DNA of 64,000 nucleotides, taken from contig JAJEKV010000014.1 of the NCBI GenBank assembly GCA_021234155.1, positions 6,343,563 through 6,407,562 of the forward strand, given 5' to 3'. Shown here piece after piece: positions 44,959-55,195 of the stretch. Each line of letters opens with the position of its first letter. Positions within the stretch are counted from its first letter, which is position 1. Made by a program: the position numbers and the translations under genes. Origin of the DNA: Isoetes taiwanensis (Eukaryota; Streptophyta; Lycopodiopsida; Isoetales; Isoetaceae). The notes beneath the pieces were generated by a model. The model was given only the letters and a program-made list of their open reading frames with translations, did no database searches and was not told the DNA's origin.

Positions 44959-45578
44959 TACCAAAATACCCTTAATTGTTGACTAAATTCCCAAAAAGCC
45001 CTTTGTATATTTGAAATTCCCAAAATGCCCTTAATTCTTAAGTATTTTACCAAAAGCCCCTTTTCCACCAAAAAACCCTGCAAATTTCTCAAACTGCCCC
45101 TTTCCATTAATATCCTGCACGTTTTCACAATAGACATTTGGGTATGGTTCTTGAGGAAATTACATGATAATATCTAGATTCCAGAAACTATAGCTTTTGT
45201 GTATGATAGAATGAAAGGGGTTATTGCCAGCAATGGATCTTGTGTTTCCAGGGGTCCGTCATGCTTTTTGCATGAGACATCTAGATGCGAATCTTAAAAG
45301 GAAGTGCAACAATGGTGAATTCATCAGATGCTTTTTTTGGCAAGCTGCATATGCTAAATCTGTGTAGGCCTTTAATGAAGCTATCCAAAACATGAGGGCA
45401 GTCAATAATATACTTTGAAGATTATATTTCTAAATTGTTGCGATTTACAAGAAACACTTCCATCTGTGTAAAGAATGATTACATATTGGAAAAGACTTAA
45501 AATCAAAGGTATTTTGAAAATTTCAAAAATACAAAAGGCTTTTTGAGAATTTAGTCAACAATTAAGGGCATTTTGGTA
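44959..45578. mobile_element. Collapsed Mutator-like element
   Basis: Inverted arms 44959-45053 and about 45484-45578 match over about 95 bp (ACCAAAATRCCCTTAATTGT, GACTAAATTCYCAAAAAGCC). Between them on the plus strand, 45237-45420 encodes FPGVRHAFCMRHLDANLKRK, CNNGEFIRCFFWQAAYAKS and FNEAIQNMRAVN. The H-x-F-C-x-R-H-L and F-W-x-A-A-Y-A pattern is the C-terminal part of MULE transposases. Only about 60 residues remain, so this is an internal deletion derivative. No matching 9-bp target duplication is obvious directly at these ends. Confidence 0.75.
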
Positions 45579-45851
45579 AAGTGTATATATGGGAAGAAAT
45601 GAGGAAAAGCAGAGTGGACGAGACGTTATGATTTAACAGAAGGATTTCCGGTTATTGCATGCATGGCCTTTATATTCAATCTCAGCCTTCAAATCATTAG
45701 TCTCTCGTAATCTACACCTTTCAATAAAATTATATCGAGCATATCCCATCTCTGCCTAGGGTTTCTGCGGGCAACCCAAAAAGGAACAATCCCGGATTTT
45801 GTTGGCGGATAGCGGGATCCGATATCGCTAACGATTAACCGGAAAGAAACG

Positions 45852-47057
45852 ATGGGCGGCCATGGCGGTCTCAATATCTTGCCTCAGAAGCGCTGGAACG
45901 TTTACAATTTTGAAAACAGGGAAAAAGTTCGCAAGGATGAGGAGGAGGCTGCTCGCGCTGAGCAGGAGGCTCAGCGCAAAGCTCGTGAGCGTGATGGCGA
46001 ATTCCGACTTGAAAAACTTCGCCAGATTGCCAGATCCAAACGACCCATCAGCACATCATCTGCAGAAGTTGCAGTTTCAGTGGATAAACAACAGAACCCT
46101 AACGTCAATTTTGAAGTTAGGGTTTCTGCTGATGAAGCGGAACGGCCTGGGGTTTCTGCTGATGAAGCACAAAGGCCTGCCGACTTGAATATTTTCAAGG
46201 ATTTATTTGAAGATGTTGAGCCTGGACAGCAGGAAAGGAAGGATACTAAAAATCTCCGAAACGACACTAGAAAGAGTAAATTTGATAGGCCTGGTGAAGG
46301 TAGAGGCAAGAAACGAGATTTGAAGGGGGAAAAGGAGAAAGGGCAGACTGTAACTTGTGAGGATGAAAAATATAGCCTTGGATATGGCTCATTCGAGCGC
46401 AGTGGCAAGAAGCCATGGTATATGAGTTCTACCGTGATGCTCCCTGACGAGGATAAATGCAAAGTTACAGGGACCCCCCCTACATTTCCAACTCCAAGTG
46501 AGTTTCTCGTTTTTTTGTTCTTTTCCTGTTATAGCAGTTGCTAATCGCTTCCATCACTTAAAATAACAGTGAGCAGATGTAATAACTAGCTAATAAGGAT
46601 TGATGTTTTGCTTTACTTGTATCGATTAGTTAGTGCAGTTTCTGCAATTTCTTCCGCTTAATACTTTCACATATTCCAGCCTCTTGCCTGAACTATCTAG
46701 AGGACTTTAAATATCATTCCCATTCCACCCTTAACCTAGAGATTTACCACAATAAAGAAATATGTCTGTGTGAATGGTTAGTGGGCTTATGTTCATGGCA
46801 TTTACTATATTAAATGATGTGAACAATATAAATTTGTAGGTGAAAAATCCAAAGGCAAGAAGACGATAGAGGAACTACGAGCAGAAAGGCTGAAACGTGA
46901 ACAGCAGGAAAGGGAGAGGGCAGAGAAGTTGGTTGGATCTTCTAGGAAACCAAGCCAGATTAAGACTCGTGATTTTGATGGAAGACGCAATCATTTTGAT
47001 GGAAGACGTAGTCACTTTTATTATAACTCGGGGTACGGAAATGCAAATGCATGGTGA
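45852..47057 (+). CDS. LENG1: LENG1 homologue (Cir_N-domain nuclear protein), two exons
   Basis: Exon 1 (45852-46497) starts MGGHGGLNILPQKRWNVYNF, the conserved N-terminus of eukaryotic LENG1-like proteins with a Cir_N domain (NxENxxKVRKDE). Exon 2 (46840-47057) encodes a charged coiled-coil (KKTIEELRAERLKREQQERE) and a Gly/Tyr/His-rich end (NSGYGNANAW). The 342-bp GT-AG intron (46498-46839) keeps phase: the joined CDS is 864 nt, 287 aa plus stop. The protein is hydrophilic and Lys/Glu-rich, without membrane segments. Related proteins are nuclear and linked to the spliceosome; a precise role is not known. Both exons are intact and this looks like a working gene. Its 3' flank is duplicated at 58868-61377. 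Confidence 0.92.
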
Positions 47058-47059
47058 AC

Positions 47060-47295
47060 AACCTATTGTTTTCAACATACAGGTATTTTTTGTACATAAT
47101 GCGAAATGTTCATGAGCAGATTTAAAGAGGGATTCTTGTGGCATGTTATTTTTCATGTCAAGCTGCATTCTGGTGAACAATCAATTGTTTTCACATACAG
47201 GTATTTTTTTGTACGTAATGCAAATTGTCCATGAGCAGATTTAAAGAGAGCTTCTTGTGGCATGTTGTTTTTCATGTCAAGCTGCATTCTGATGT
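47060..47295 (+). repeat. Tandem ~118-bp repeat in the LENG1 3' flank
   Basis: Two adjacent copies share TTGTTTTC-ACATACAGGTATT, CATGAGCAGATTTAAAGAG and GTCAAGCTGCATTCTG (47065-47180 and 47181-47290). The pair is carried over into the downstream duplicate. Confidence 0.8.
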
Positions 47296-48132
47296 GAATT
47301 ACATGCTGCACTGCCTGCTAAGTTTTGGGGTGGGGTGGGGGGGGTGCTAGAGTTTTATTGTTACTTTTCATAGACGCAGGAATAAATTTGAGAGCATTTT
47401 GTCTTTCATGATGCGTATTAATGCTCCATGTTCCACTAATTTAATCACAATAGAGGTCCTAAAGCGTTCCTGCAGGAAAATGATCAGATGAAGGTGCTAA
47501 TTGTTGGGCCAGAGCAGAGCAGCAGTTTAGAACTGTAGCCGGATGCAACAAGCATGTATAAATGGATGAAAAATCTGGAGTCCAACATAAAATGAATCTT
47601 TATGGGGTCATTTAATTACCCAAATTATATGGATTTTCTTGATGCTAACAATCTGATATGATCTAGGAGCGAGAGTTGCATGCATTTCATTTACAAGAGG
47701 GTGGGATACAATTTCATTTTATCTGAATTTCATTTTATGCTTAGGTGACACTTTGTGCTAGTTGTTTTCAGATGGCATCTGTACAAATATGACATAATAG
47801 TGTCTAAATCTTGTCTGATTATAGGGGATCTTGATAAGTTGATTGCTAGTCATTGGTTTCATTGGTAGTTATCTTCTATTCAATTCTTATTAGCAATTCT
47901 AAACTACATTTGATGCAAGAGACATGCAACACACATACACAGGATCAAGAAAACTGTTCAAAAGTAACTGGACCTGTGTTATTAAATTCAATAGCTAATT
48001 AATACTTGAAGACTAGGCATTTGAGTTTTTAGGAGAAACTTGTTTCTTCGACTACAGTTCAAACGAACAAGAACATTCAATACCAATCAGATGGGAGATG
48101 TTGTATCCTCTATTGCCCTATGTGTTTCATAT
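47103..48132 (+). repeat. Segmental duplication, copy 1, left block
   Basis: This matches 58868-60272 closely apart from the 367-bp insertion and its duplicated target in the second copy. It is non-coding, probably the 3' untranslated and downstream region of LENG1. Confidence 0.85.
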
Positions 48133-50259
48133 TTGGCAAGATGCTTTGGCATATTCTGTGTTTGGGGGGCTCTTAAAAAATAAAAAAAGGCAAAAAATTC
48201 TGAGCGGCACGTTCTTTCTCTGATTGATTCTAGAGAGCCTTGAAGCTATGGCTTATCCAGCCTTGAAGCTATGGCTGCCGGAGTCGGCGCCTTGAGATCG
48301 CGCCCTAATCGCTTGAATCTGATCTAGAAGGACCAGAAGCAGGCCCAAAGGGGCCGATTTGATGGCCTGAGGCCTCTGCAAGGCCTGATACAGGGTGAAT
48401 TGAAGGCTAGGGTGCCTTTGTTGAAGCAATTGGCGGCTTAAAAACACCGCCATTGCAGCCGTGGAGCCGACACGGAAGGTCGGAATCGCACCCAAACGGG
48501 CCAATTTGTCGCCGATAACTCGGGAAGCACGATTCGTAAGGATCGAATGCGTAGAAACCTCCGTTGGAGCCGTTGGGGACCACGCACCCATTAGGGTAGA
48601 GGGATGCATTGTGGTTGCCGGAGGCCATGATCCCGATAAAAATGCCCTTTCTAAATTTCTAAGGCACCCAACGCCTTCCATCGCCGGGTCTTCCTTACCG
48701 CCTATTCTCGTTTCTTAGGGATGTGGTATGCATGTCAATCCTAGATTAATAATCTAATTCTATCGATTACGGCCGCTAATCTTAGCCGTGGTATGTATGT
48801 CGATTACTTGGAAAAAAAATTCCGAGGCAAAAATTCATCGAGAAATCCCTTTTACGACATATCGAACATCATAACTTCTTCATGCAATATTTCTATTACT
48901 CAGACCGCAATGCATGCATACCGAAAGCACGGTATTTTATCAAAGTATCGGTGCTTGCCCTTTAAACAAAAAGAAAGAAGACGAAGCAATGAAGAAGACG
49001 GCTGTGGGGAAGGATTCAAATGGGCGTAAAAGATGGCGTAGGTGAGCCAAAAGTTTTTTGAAGATCCGCCACTTTGGTTGTGGTGGCAGAGTAGATTATA
49101 GTTTTTAATCATCTTTCATTCAAAGACCGCTTTAGAGTGCAAAAGCACAAAATGGCTTCTGGATTTCTAGCATTTCGACCTATTCAATGTTGCTTCTGTT
49201 GCATGGATTTGACAGGATATATGGTGAAGAAGCAACGCTCCAGGTTTTTCTGTTTGTTCATATGTCCATGGATCGGATATGAGCAGGAGAGGGATGAAGC
49301 CAAAGCAATTGTTATGAATGGGAAATTGTATGTGCTGGGTGGGTACCCAACTCGGTTTCAAGGCGTATTTACAAAGAGTGCAGATATGTTTGATCCAAAA
49401 CAGGGAATTTGGGTTAATATGGAAGAGATTTGGATTGAAGGTGATGTTCCGAGCACTACGTTTGCTTGGAATGACGGCCTTTTCGCTCTGCGGGGCAATT
49501 CGTTAGTGGCGTTTGATGAAATGAAGAGGATTTGGAGTGTTGTAGATACAATTCTCAACGGAGGAGAGGGAATATGTGTAAATGAAGTAGCCCTCAGCAT
49601 GAAGGTGCCGTCATTGTGTTATTGTGTTGAGATGCAAAGAAGGGGTCTGCCATGCACAGAAGAGGTTTTTCTTCTGATTTTTGGCCCATCCAATTGAGTC
49701 TAGCCAAGTGGACCACGGTGGCTCCTTCAAATAAGGGCTGCTCACCATTCCCTTTTATTCATTTCTTTTTTTTTTTTACCATTTGAATTGTTATTCTATC
49801 ATGTCAACCAAAGAGACCATAAAATTCAACAATACAATTCAATTCTCTAGTGCCTTGCTTGCATTTGCCTTGAAGTCATCTTTACATCGTCATTGGGTCA
49901 TCATCGGCACTTGGAAGGAGTATCATCGGGTTAGTTCTTAACATTTGAGTTAATAATCATGTAAGATAATGACACCCCTTCTTGAACCACCCAAAGGTAA
50001 AACAACTTAATTATAGAACCGAAGGAAGACGCGAGGTCTTTCGTGCTATGTAACAAATGGTTGCGGCGGCCAAAAGCATGGCTTTTGAGTTTTTTGGGAA
50101 ATAATTTGGAGATTACAGTTCTCCAACTTAGACATATTTAGTTCAATTTCGCAAGCCCATAACTGAGATCCTTTTTGACTTGATACAAAAATCTACTTTG
50201 CCGCGAGTTGGGCAAGAGAGATGTTCGCGGCGGCCTTGGCCGCTGCGATAAATTTCTTG
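48133..50259. other. 2.1-kb segment present in copy 1 but absent from copy 2
   Basis: The flanks of this segment are joined directly in the second copy at about 60272. It contains unknown frames near 48253-48718 (a GC-rich exon-like block with overlapping frames on both strands, choice uncertain), the kelch fragment at 49137 and several GCGGCGGCC-rich bits (50061, 50226). It is either an insertion in copy 1 or a deletion in copy 2. Confidence 0.6.
49137..49697 (+). pseudogene. Kelch-repeat (F-box/kelch type) protein fragment
   Basis: The useful part starts at about residue 53: DEAKAIVMNGKLYVLGGYPT, then VFTKSADMFDPKQGIWVNME and WNDGLFALRGNSLVAFDE. This has the kelch features GKLYVLGG, the following D-x-x-x-x-x-W and a second partial blade. 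The N-terminal 50 residues (Cys/Phe-rich) look unrelated and may be intron or untranslated sequence. A complete kelch propeller needs five to seven blades; only about two are here, so this is a fragment. Confidence 0.6.
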
Positions 50260-51356
50260 TATCATTAGCTTAGCTTCAGGTTCTCATTTACAACACAATT
50301 GCAAGAGCAACCCACAGTGCGCTAGCATATTATTTTTATGAATTTGTCGCGGCGGCAGTCGCCGCCGCTAGTTTGTTCTTTTCAGTGGGTGCTTATGTGT
50401 GTAAGAGATTTAAGATGGTTTTGGACTGGCTATTTGGATTATGAGATTAACAATGGAGTAGGAGAATGCGTCTTAGATTTTCCAATTGCTTTGAAGTACG
50501 ATATTTATAATGAAAAAGAAGTAGATAGCATATATAGTGTGTAACGTGGCACATCTTTGTAAGAAATCTAAGAATTAAAAAAGTGTTCTTTACATTGGCA
50601 GTAGAGATAGGATTATTAAACTCCTCAGTGCATCTTGGGATAAGAGTTGGCAAATACCTTTAGGCAAAACTTACTTTTTGTTGAGTTGAGGGATAATAGT
50701 TGGCAATTACCTTTAGGCAAAACTTACTTTTTGTTGAGTTGTTGCTCAAATGGACACAACCATTAAGAAAATGTATTATTGCACAATAACATAACTCATT
50801 TGTTGGTAGACAAACAATTTTGAGCCTAATCAATTTAGAAAGTGAAATTAAGAGTCCAAAAACTATAGACTGCCCTTATTTATCCATTGATACATGCCAC
50901 GAAACTGAAAAAATGACTAGAACTTTTCAGCAAAGTGAGTACACCAAAAAGAAGAACGGAAAAAAAAAAGAGAATAAAGTTTTATGCCTCATTTTGAAAA
51001 GCTCATATGATGGGGTAGTTCTGGTTTCTTTTATGTAATCTTCATGTTCAAGAGTTGAACCTTCATGATATTAAATCAATTGACTCAGAACTTGGCAACG
51101 TTCTTTATGGAATGGAAGTCCTAGTACAAAGACAACAATCTTTGGAATCTTCTCTAGATAGTTCACCATAAGTCAACGTGAGTTTGTTGTCATCACATAA
51201 CTTTTTTGCAACTCCCAGACTTCTAGTGGGTGCTTTGTGTAGGAGATTTAAGAGGATTTTGCACTATCTATTTGGTTTGCGAGATTGACAATGAGGTAGA
51301 AGAACATGTTTTAGATTTTTCAATTGTTTTGAAGTACTATATTGACAATGAAAAAA
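50260..51356 (+). repeat. Segmental duplication, copy 1, right block
   Basis: This matches 60273-61377. It contains, besides, two diverged internal copies of an about 180-bp unit (50383-50575 and 51222-51400), each with GAGATTTAAGA-GGTTTTG..., ATTGCTTTGAAGTACGATAT-like and TGGCACATCT words. A small frame EFVAAAVAAASLFFS is shared by both copies only because the DNA is duplicated. Confidence 0.8.
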
Positions 51357-51400
51357 AAGTAAATAGCATATGCAATATATAATGGGGCACATCTCTGTAA

Positions 51401-52640
51401 AAAATTTAAGTCAATTTTAAACTAATATTTTGTCGAGTAAAGTCTTGCATTTAGAAGACCAAGCAATTTAGAAGACTAAGCAATATGTTTGATTCCTTAG
51501 TTATATTTTCTCTTTTTCTATTCATGTACTCATTTTGTATGGCGATAACATGTAATAGTTGGAGAATCTATATTGCTTTTTCTTGGTAGTTGCTTGATCT
51601 GTGCTTCGGCCTGTTTGTGCTATTTTGTCCATGCATATATTCACAGCAAACTTCATGGTGTTTCCATCTTTTCTAACGAAGGACTGACATGCATTCTCGT
51701 TTGAGAATGTTGCATCAAAGTGAAACCTCCATAACATCCATGAACATGGAATATAAGAGTCGTCTACATATATTGTGATAAATTCAAGATGACTTTAACC
51801 TAGATATTTTCTCCTCCATGTATTTATTCACAACACACTTCCATGCTATTTTCATCTTTCCTATTGAGAGTTGGGCACACCATCAAATTGCTTTATATTA
51901 TGAGAATAAGCATCCCCATCTTGCCATCCACTTTGTCGTGCTTTCAAAATGACTCCCATACAAAAACTCTCCATTAAGATGTGAATTGTGATACAAAAAA
52001 CTCTCTATAAGATTGTACTTCCATAAGAAGTGTGCTCGAGGATCTTCAAGTCTAGCATTCTTCTGAAATACCATGCAAACACTTGTGATGAATACATCTC
52101 TACTGGCTAGCATCCTTCTGAAAGCCCATGCAAAGGCTCTGATGAACACATTTGTGATGAACACATTTCTATTGGCTAGTTTATAAGTCATATAAATGCT
52201 TTTGTCCTAATGGCAGGGTGAAGTAATTATTGTACTCAAATGAGTCGCTCAATTCTAAGATCTATGCATTGAATTCATGGGTTAGAATTTTAGCCTGACT
52301 GCCATAATGCAAACAAATGCGAATTCTAGTTTATGCTCCTATAATTAACTTATATCACCTATGTGGAAGATGTAGATGAAAGGAGATCAAAATAGAGAAT
52401 GGTATAATCACTTACATAGTCGCTGGTACCTTAATTAGGTATACTCAAAGAAAAGCAACAGATTCTGAAGTTATTAATAACAAAAACAACATTCTGACAA
52501 CAATCAAGCTTTTTAGAGTTAGCATAATTTCTCTTTGAGAACTAACAGGCCGTTGCAAGTGGAAGATAAGCACCATGTTTGAAAGCATCACAATTTAAAA
52601 ACATAACATCCCCAGAAGCAAAATTATGCATGAAGGAAGA
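51401..52640. other. Intergenic DNA
   Basis: No gene is recognised. Short repeats such as ACACATTTGTGATGAACACATTT lie near 52147. Confidence 0.4.
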
Positions 52641-53120
52641 TGAATGTAGATTTGATTTTACCTATAATTGCAACAGTAGGAATGCCTTGCAGTGCATGTA
52701 GCACCTCTAAATTTTAGCAACTGCTTGCCAAAACTTGGCTTCGCAACATTGCTGGGGATATCTTGCAACGCACGTAAAGCCTCTAAATTTTAGCTTAGTG
52801 CTTGTCAAATTCGTTTCACTAACCTGTGAAACAGAAATCCAACAGAATCTAAGAACTAAAAAAAGGCCCAGGTAACGTGTAAGAAAAACAACAGTGCTGA
52901 TGGGAAATAAAAACTGTTTGACAGTGCCTAGCTGCAAGTAATAAATGATAGGGCGAAATTACGATAGGGCGAATAGTGCGCAAGGGCAGTAGGAACAGCA
53001 GGAGGAAGTGCAACCTTTTTAACAAATTTCTTGGGCTTCCTAGCAGAAGGCTTGACGCCTTTAGTTTTGCAACTTTGGCACACTTAGCTTTGGCAGGCTT
53101 TGCCCGGAACAAAATTTTCG
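52641..53120 (-). pseudogene. Possible histone-H1-like lysine-rich tail fragment
   Basis: On the minus strand from 53112 the frame reads KPAKAKCAKVAKLK and, after a one-base shift, GVKPSARKPKKFVKKVALPP. The K-P-A-K pattern resembles the C-terminal tail of plant linker histones. There is no globular domain nearby. Two copies of a CCTCTAAATTTTAGC segment lie at 52707 and 52787. The call rests on composition and is weak. Confidence 0.3.
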
Positions 53121-53905
53121 GTTATAACATGTAATAAAATTTAGGCTTCGATTGCTCCATCCATATAAATGACAGTCAATGACATTGAGCTTCACACCTG
53201 CACAAGCCGAATATGACTGGGTAGGCTTATCTGTAAATTCTCAATTCAAGTTGAAAAAATAGAGAACCGAAGGACATCTCAGCTAAATCCAATCTGTATT
53301 TTATATACACCTTTGTATTTTTGGCTGATAATGTGAAAAAACCTCTGAATTTCAGTCCGGAAACATCAATCTCTCCCTTCTCAGAAGCGAAGGCTATCCA
53401 GTTAAGGAAATTCAAGATTGCGAACTAGCTACAACTTGATTTCGACGTCCCATCCACTAAAATAAGTTAAAACTCTCCAATCCAGTCAAGAATAAACCAA
53501 TAGCACTGCGCCCTTATCGCACTGCGCCCTTACCTCTTAAAGGCCTTCCTGACTTGCCATAAATGCCACACAAACGGGTCTAATGCATGCATCAAAGTGA
53601 AGCTGATTGATCAGAATGAACCTCGTGCCAATTTTTTTTGGCATCTATAGGAGGGAAACACTTTCTATTGCAACATAATCTAACCTATTGTTTCTAAATA
53701 TACATTGAAAATGGATCCATGCAAAGAGCAGTGATGTCGTACAATTCAGAATTCTGGGATCTGCGGCAAAATTCTGGATTCTGGCGACCTAAGTTATTGG
53801 AGGGTCGTTGCCTACAACCATCAAAGCATTCGCAGAACAAATAAATCCTTAAAAAAAGGATAGGCCGCCCTTTCATTAAGAAGCATCAAGCTCTTTGTGT
53901 TTGTG
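53121..53905. other. Intergenic DNA
   Basis: No gene or element is recognised. Confidence 0.4.
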
Positions 53906-53955
53906 TTTGTGTTTGGTCTCCGTGGATGTTAAAAAAACTATTCTATTCTATTCTC
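53906..53955 (+). mobile_element. Very short LINE 3' end with (TATTC)n tail
   Basis: TTTGGTCTCCGTGGATGTTA, an A-run and about three TATTC units match the end of the insertion at 43862-43945. Only about 40 bp of the element is left, an extreme 5' truncation. Confidence 0.65.
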
Positions 53956-54994
53956 ATGCTTTTTCCCGGCGAAATTGAAGACCCTGCTTCGGCTTACATA
54001 ACTAACATTTCTTTAACCCTACTTCGAGCTTACACGCCTTGATCTCAGCAGCTTACATTTGGCTTTTATATACCAGGCCGAAGAATACGCTGGAAACTTC
54101 CAGAAGGTGAACGGAGGTTTTGAAACAAAGTTCCTACAGCACACGAAAGTTCCAGAAAGAGCTACCTCCTTCCAAATTTTTTATGTGTTGACACGTGTTT
54201 AATTTAGATCATAATCTTCTATAGAAAATACATATAGGTAAGCTGCCCCCTTACCTCCCACATTAGAATTATATATTAGAGATAAGTATGTCACGTGTCA
54301 ATATTTTATTGGTTACAAAATCATATTAAAAACTTACTTTTTTTATTTATAAGTATGTCACGTGTCAATATTTTATTGGTTAAAAAAAATCATCTTAAAA
54401 ACTCACCTTGTTTTTTTTACATGTTATAATATTGTTTTTTATAGCTTTTTATTTGAGGAAAACAATAGCTAGATTTTAATAACGCACATGGTTTTTTGTA
54501 AGTTAAAAGGGCCATAGTAATTTTTTTTTTTTTTTTTAGTTTTTGCAAAAACAACACTCGAAACGATGTGTCTGAAGAAAAAATAGGACTATGATATCAA
54601 CTAGATCTAGACAATTCAAAGATAAAATTGAATGTCTATATCATCAACATAGTTTGCTCATCAAATAATTATACAATGGTCTTCAAGTTTAAAGATTTAA
54701 AGGTAAATCTTTAACCATTGAGTTGCTACAGTAACTCGAGCACTCTACCTAAGGTAATACTGACTAAACTTGATCAGCCCAAGCACTTCCGAAATCGCAT
54801 TGGGAACACCTGCAAATCAACCATTCAAAGCACACCACACATTAGATCCTTCTTTCGTGTTTTAAGGTCCAGCCCCGGCCGCTATGGCGAGCCGAACGAT
54901 TCCCCTTTGCCGGATCAAGCAAGTTTCCTTTTTTGAAACGCTAATTCCCTCCAACGTGAAATATCCCACATTCATAGTTCTCCCAAAACGACGT
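53956..54994. other. Intergenic DNA with a tandem duplication
   Basis: A segment AAGTATGTCACGTGTCAATA TTTTATTGGTTA occurs twice in tandem (about 54282 and 54350), each with a CACGTG G-box-like core; a related CACGTGTTTAA lies at 54193. No gene is seen. Confidence 0.55.
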
Positions 54995-55130
54995 TCCCCT
55001 TTTTTTTTTAATATGGCAGACCATTATGCAACCTTGAGTTTAAAATCTTCAACCAAAATTTGAACCTAGGTAAGCTCGACCTTTTCACCCTAGGACTTAA
55101 TCAACTAGGTCATACTTCCAACTGTGATCT
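54995..55130 (-). repeat. tRNA-derived SINE
   Basis: On the minus strand, GACCTAGTTGATTAAGTCC (A-box region, about 55110) and TAGGTTCAAATTTTGG (B box, about 55070) are followed by an about 60-bp body and a run of about 10 A residues at 54996-55010. It lies just beyond the LTR start of the copia element. Confidence 0.6.
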
Positions 55131-55195
55131 GGTGTTTAAACATATCCAGCTCAAACCAGCTCAAATGAGAAATATTACATGATCACTTAACAACA
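55131..55195 (-). repeat. Start of the copia 3' LTR
   Basis: After the purine tract GAAGGGGGAAA (about 55196-55206 on the minus strand) the sequence continues TGTTGTTAAGTGATCATG. TG after a polypurine tract is the expected LTR start. The LTR's far end cannot be placed, partly because of the SINE next to it. Confidence 0.55.

Noticed and set aside
45971-46462. Minus-strand frame opposite LENG1 exon 1
   Set aside because: It is a Ser/Leu-rich shadow of a charged coding exon. The plus-strand protein has a recognised conserved N-terminus.
48253-48718. GC-rich open frames on both strands as a gene
   Set aside because: Neither strand gives a domain pattern or clear splice sites, so I could not choose and left it as an unassigned part of the 2.1-kb segment.
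50338-50653. Small frames shared by 50338-50653 and 60364-60673
   Set aside because: They lie inside the segmental duplication. Frames are short, overlap on both strands and show no domain.
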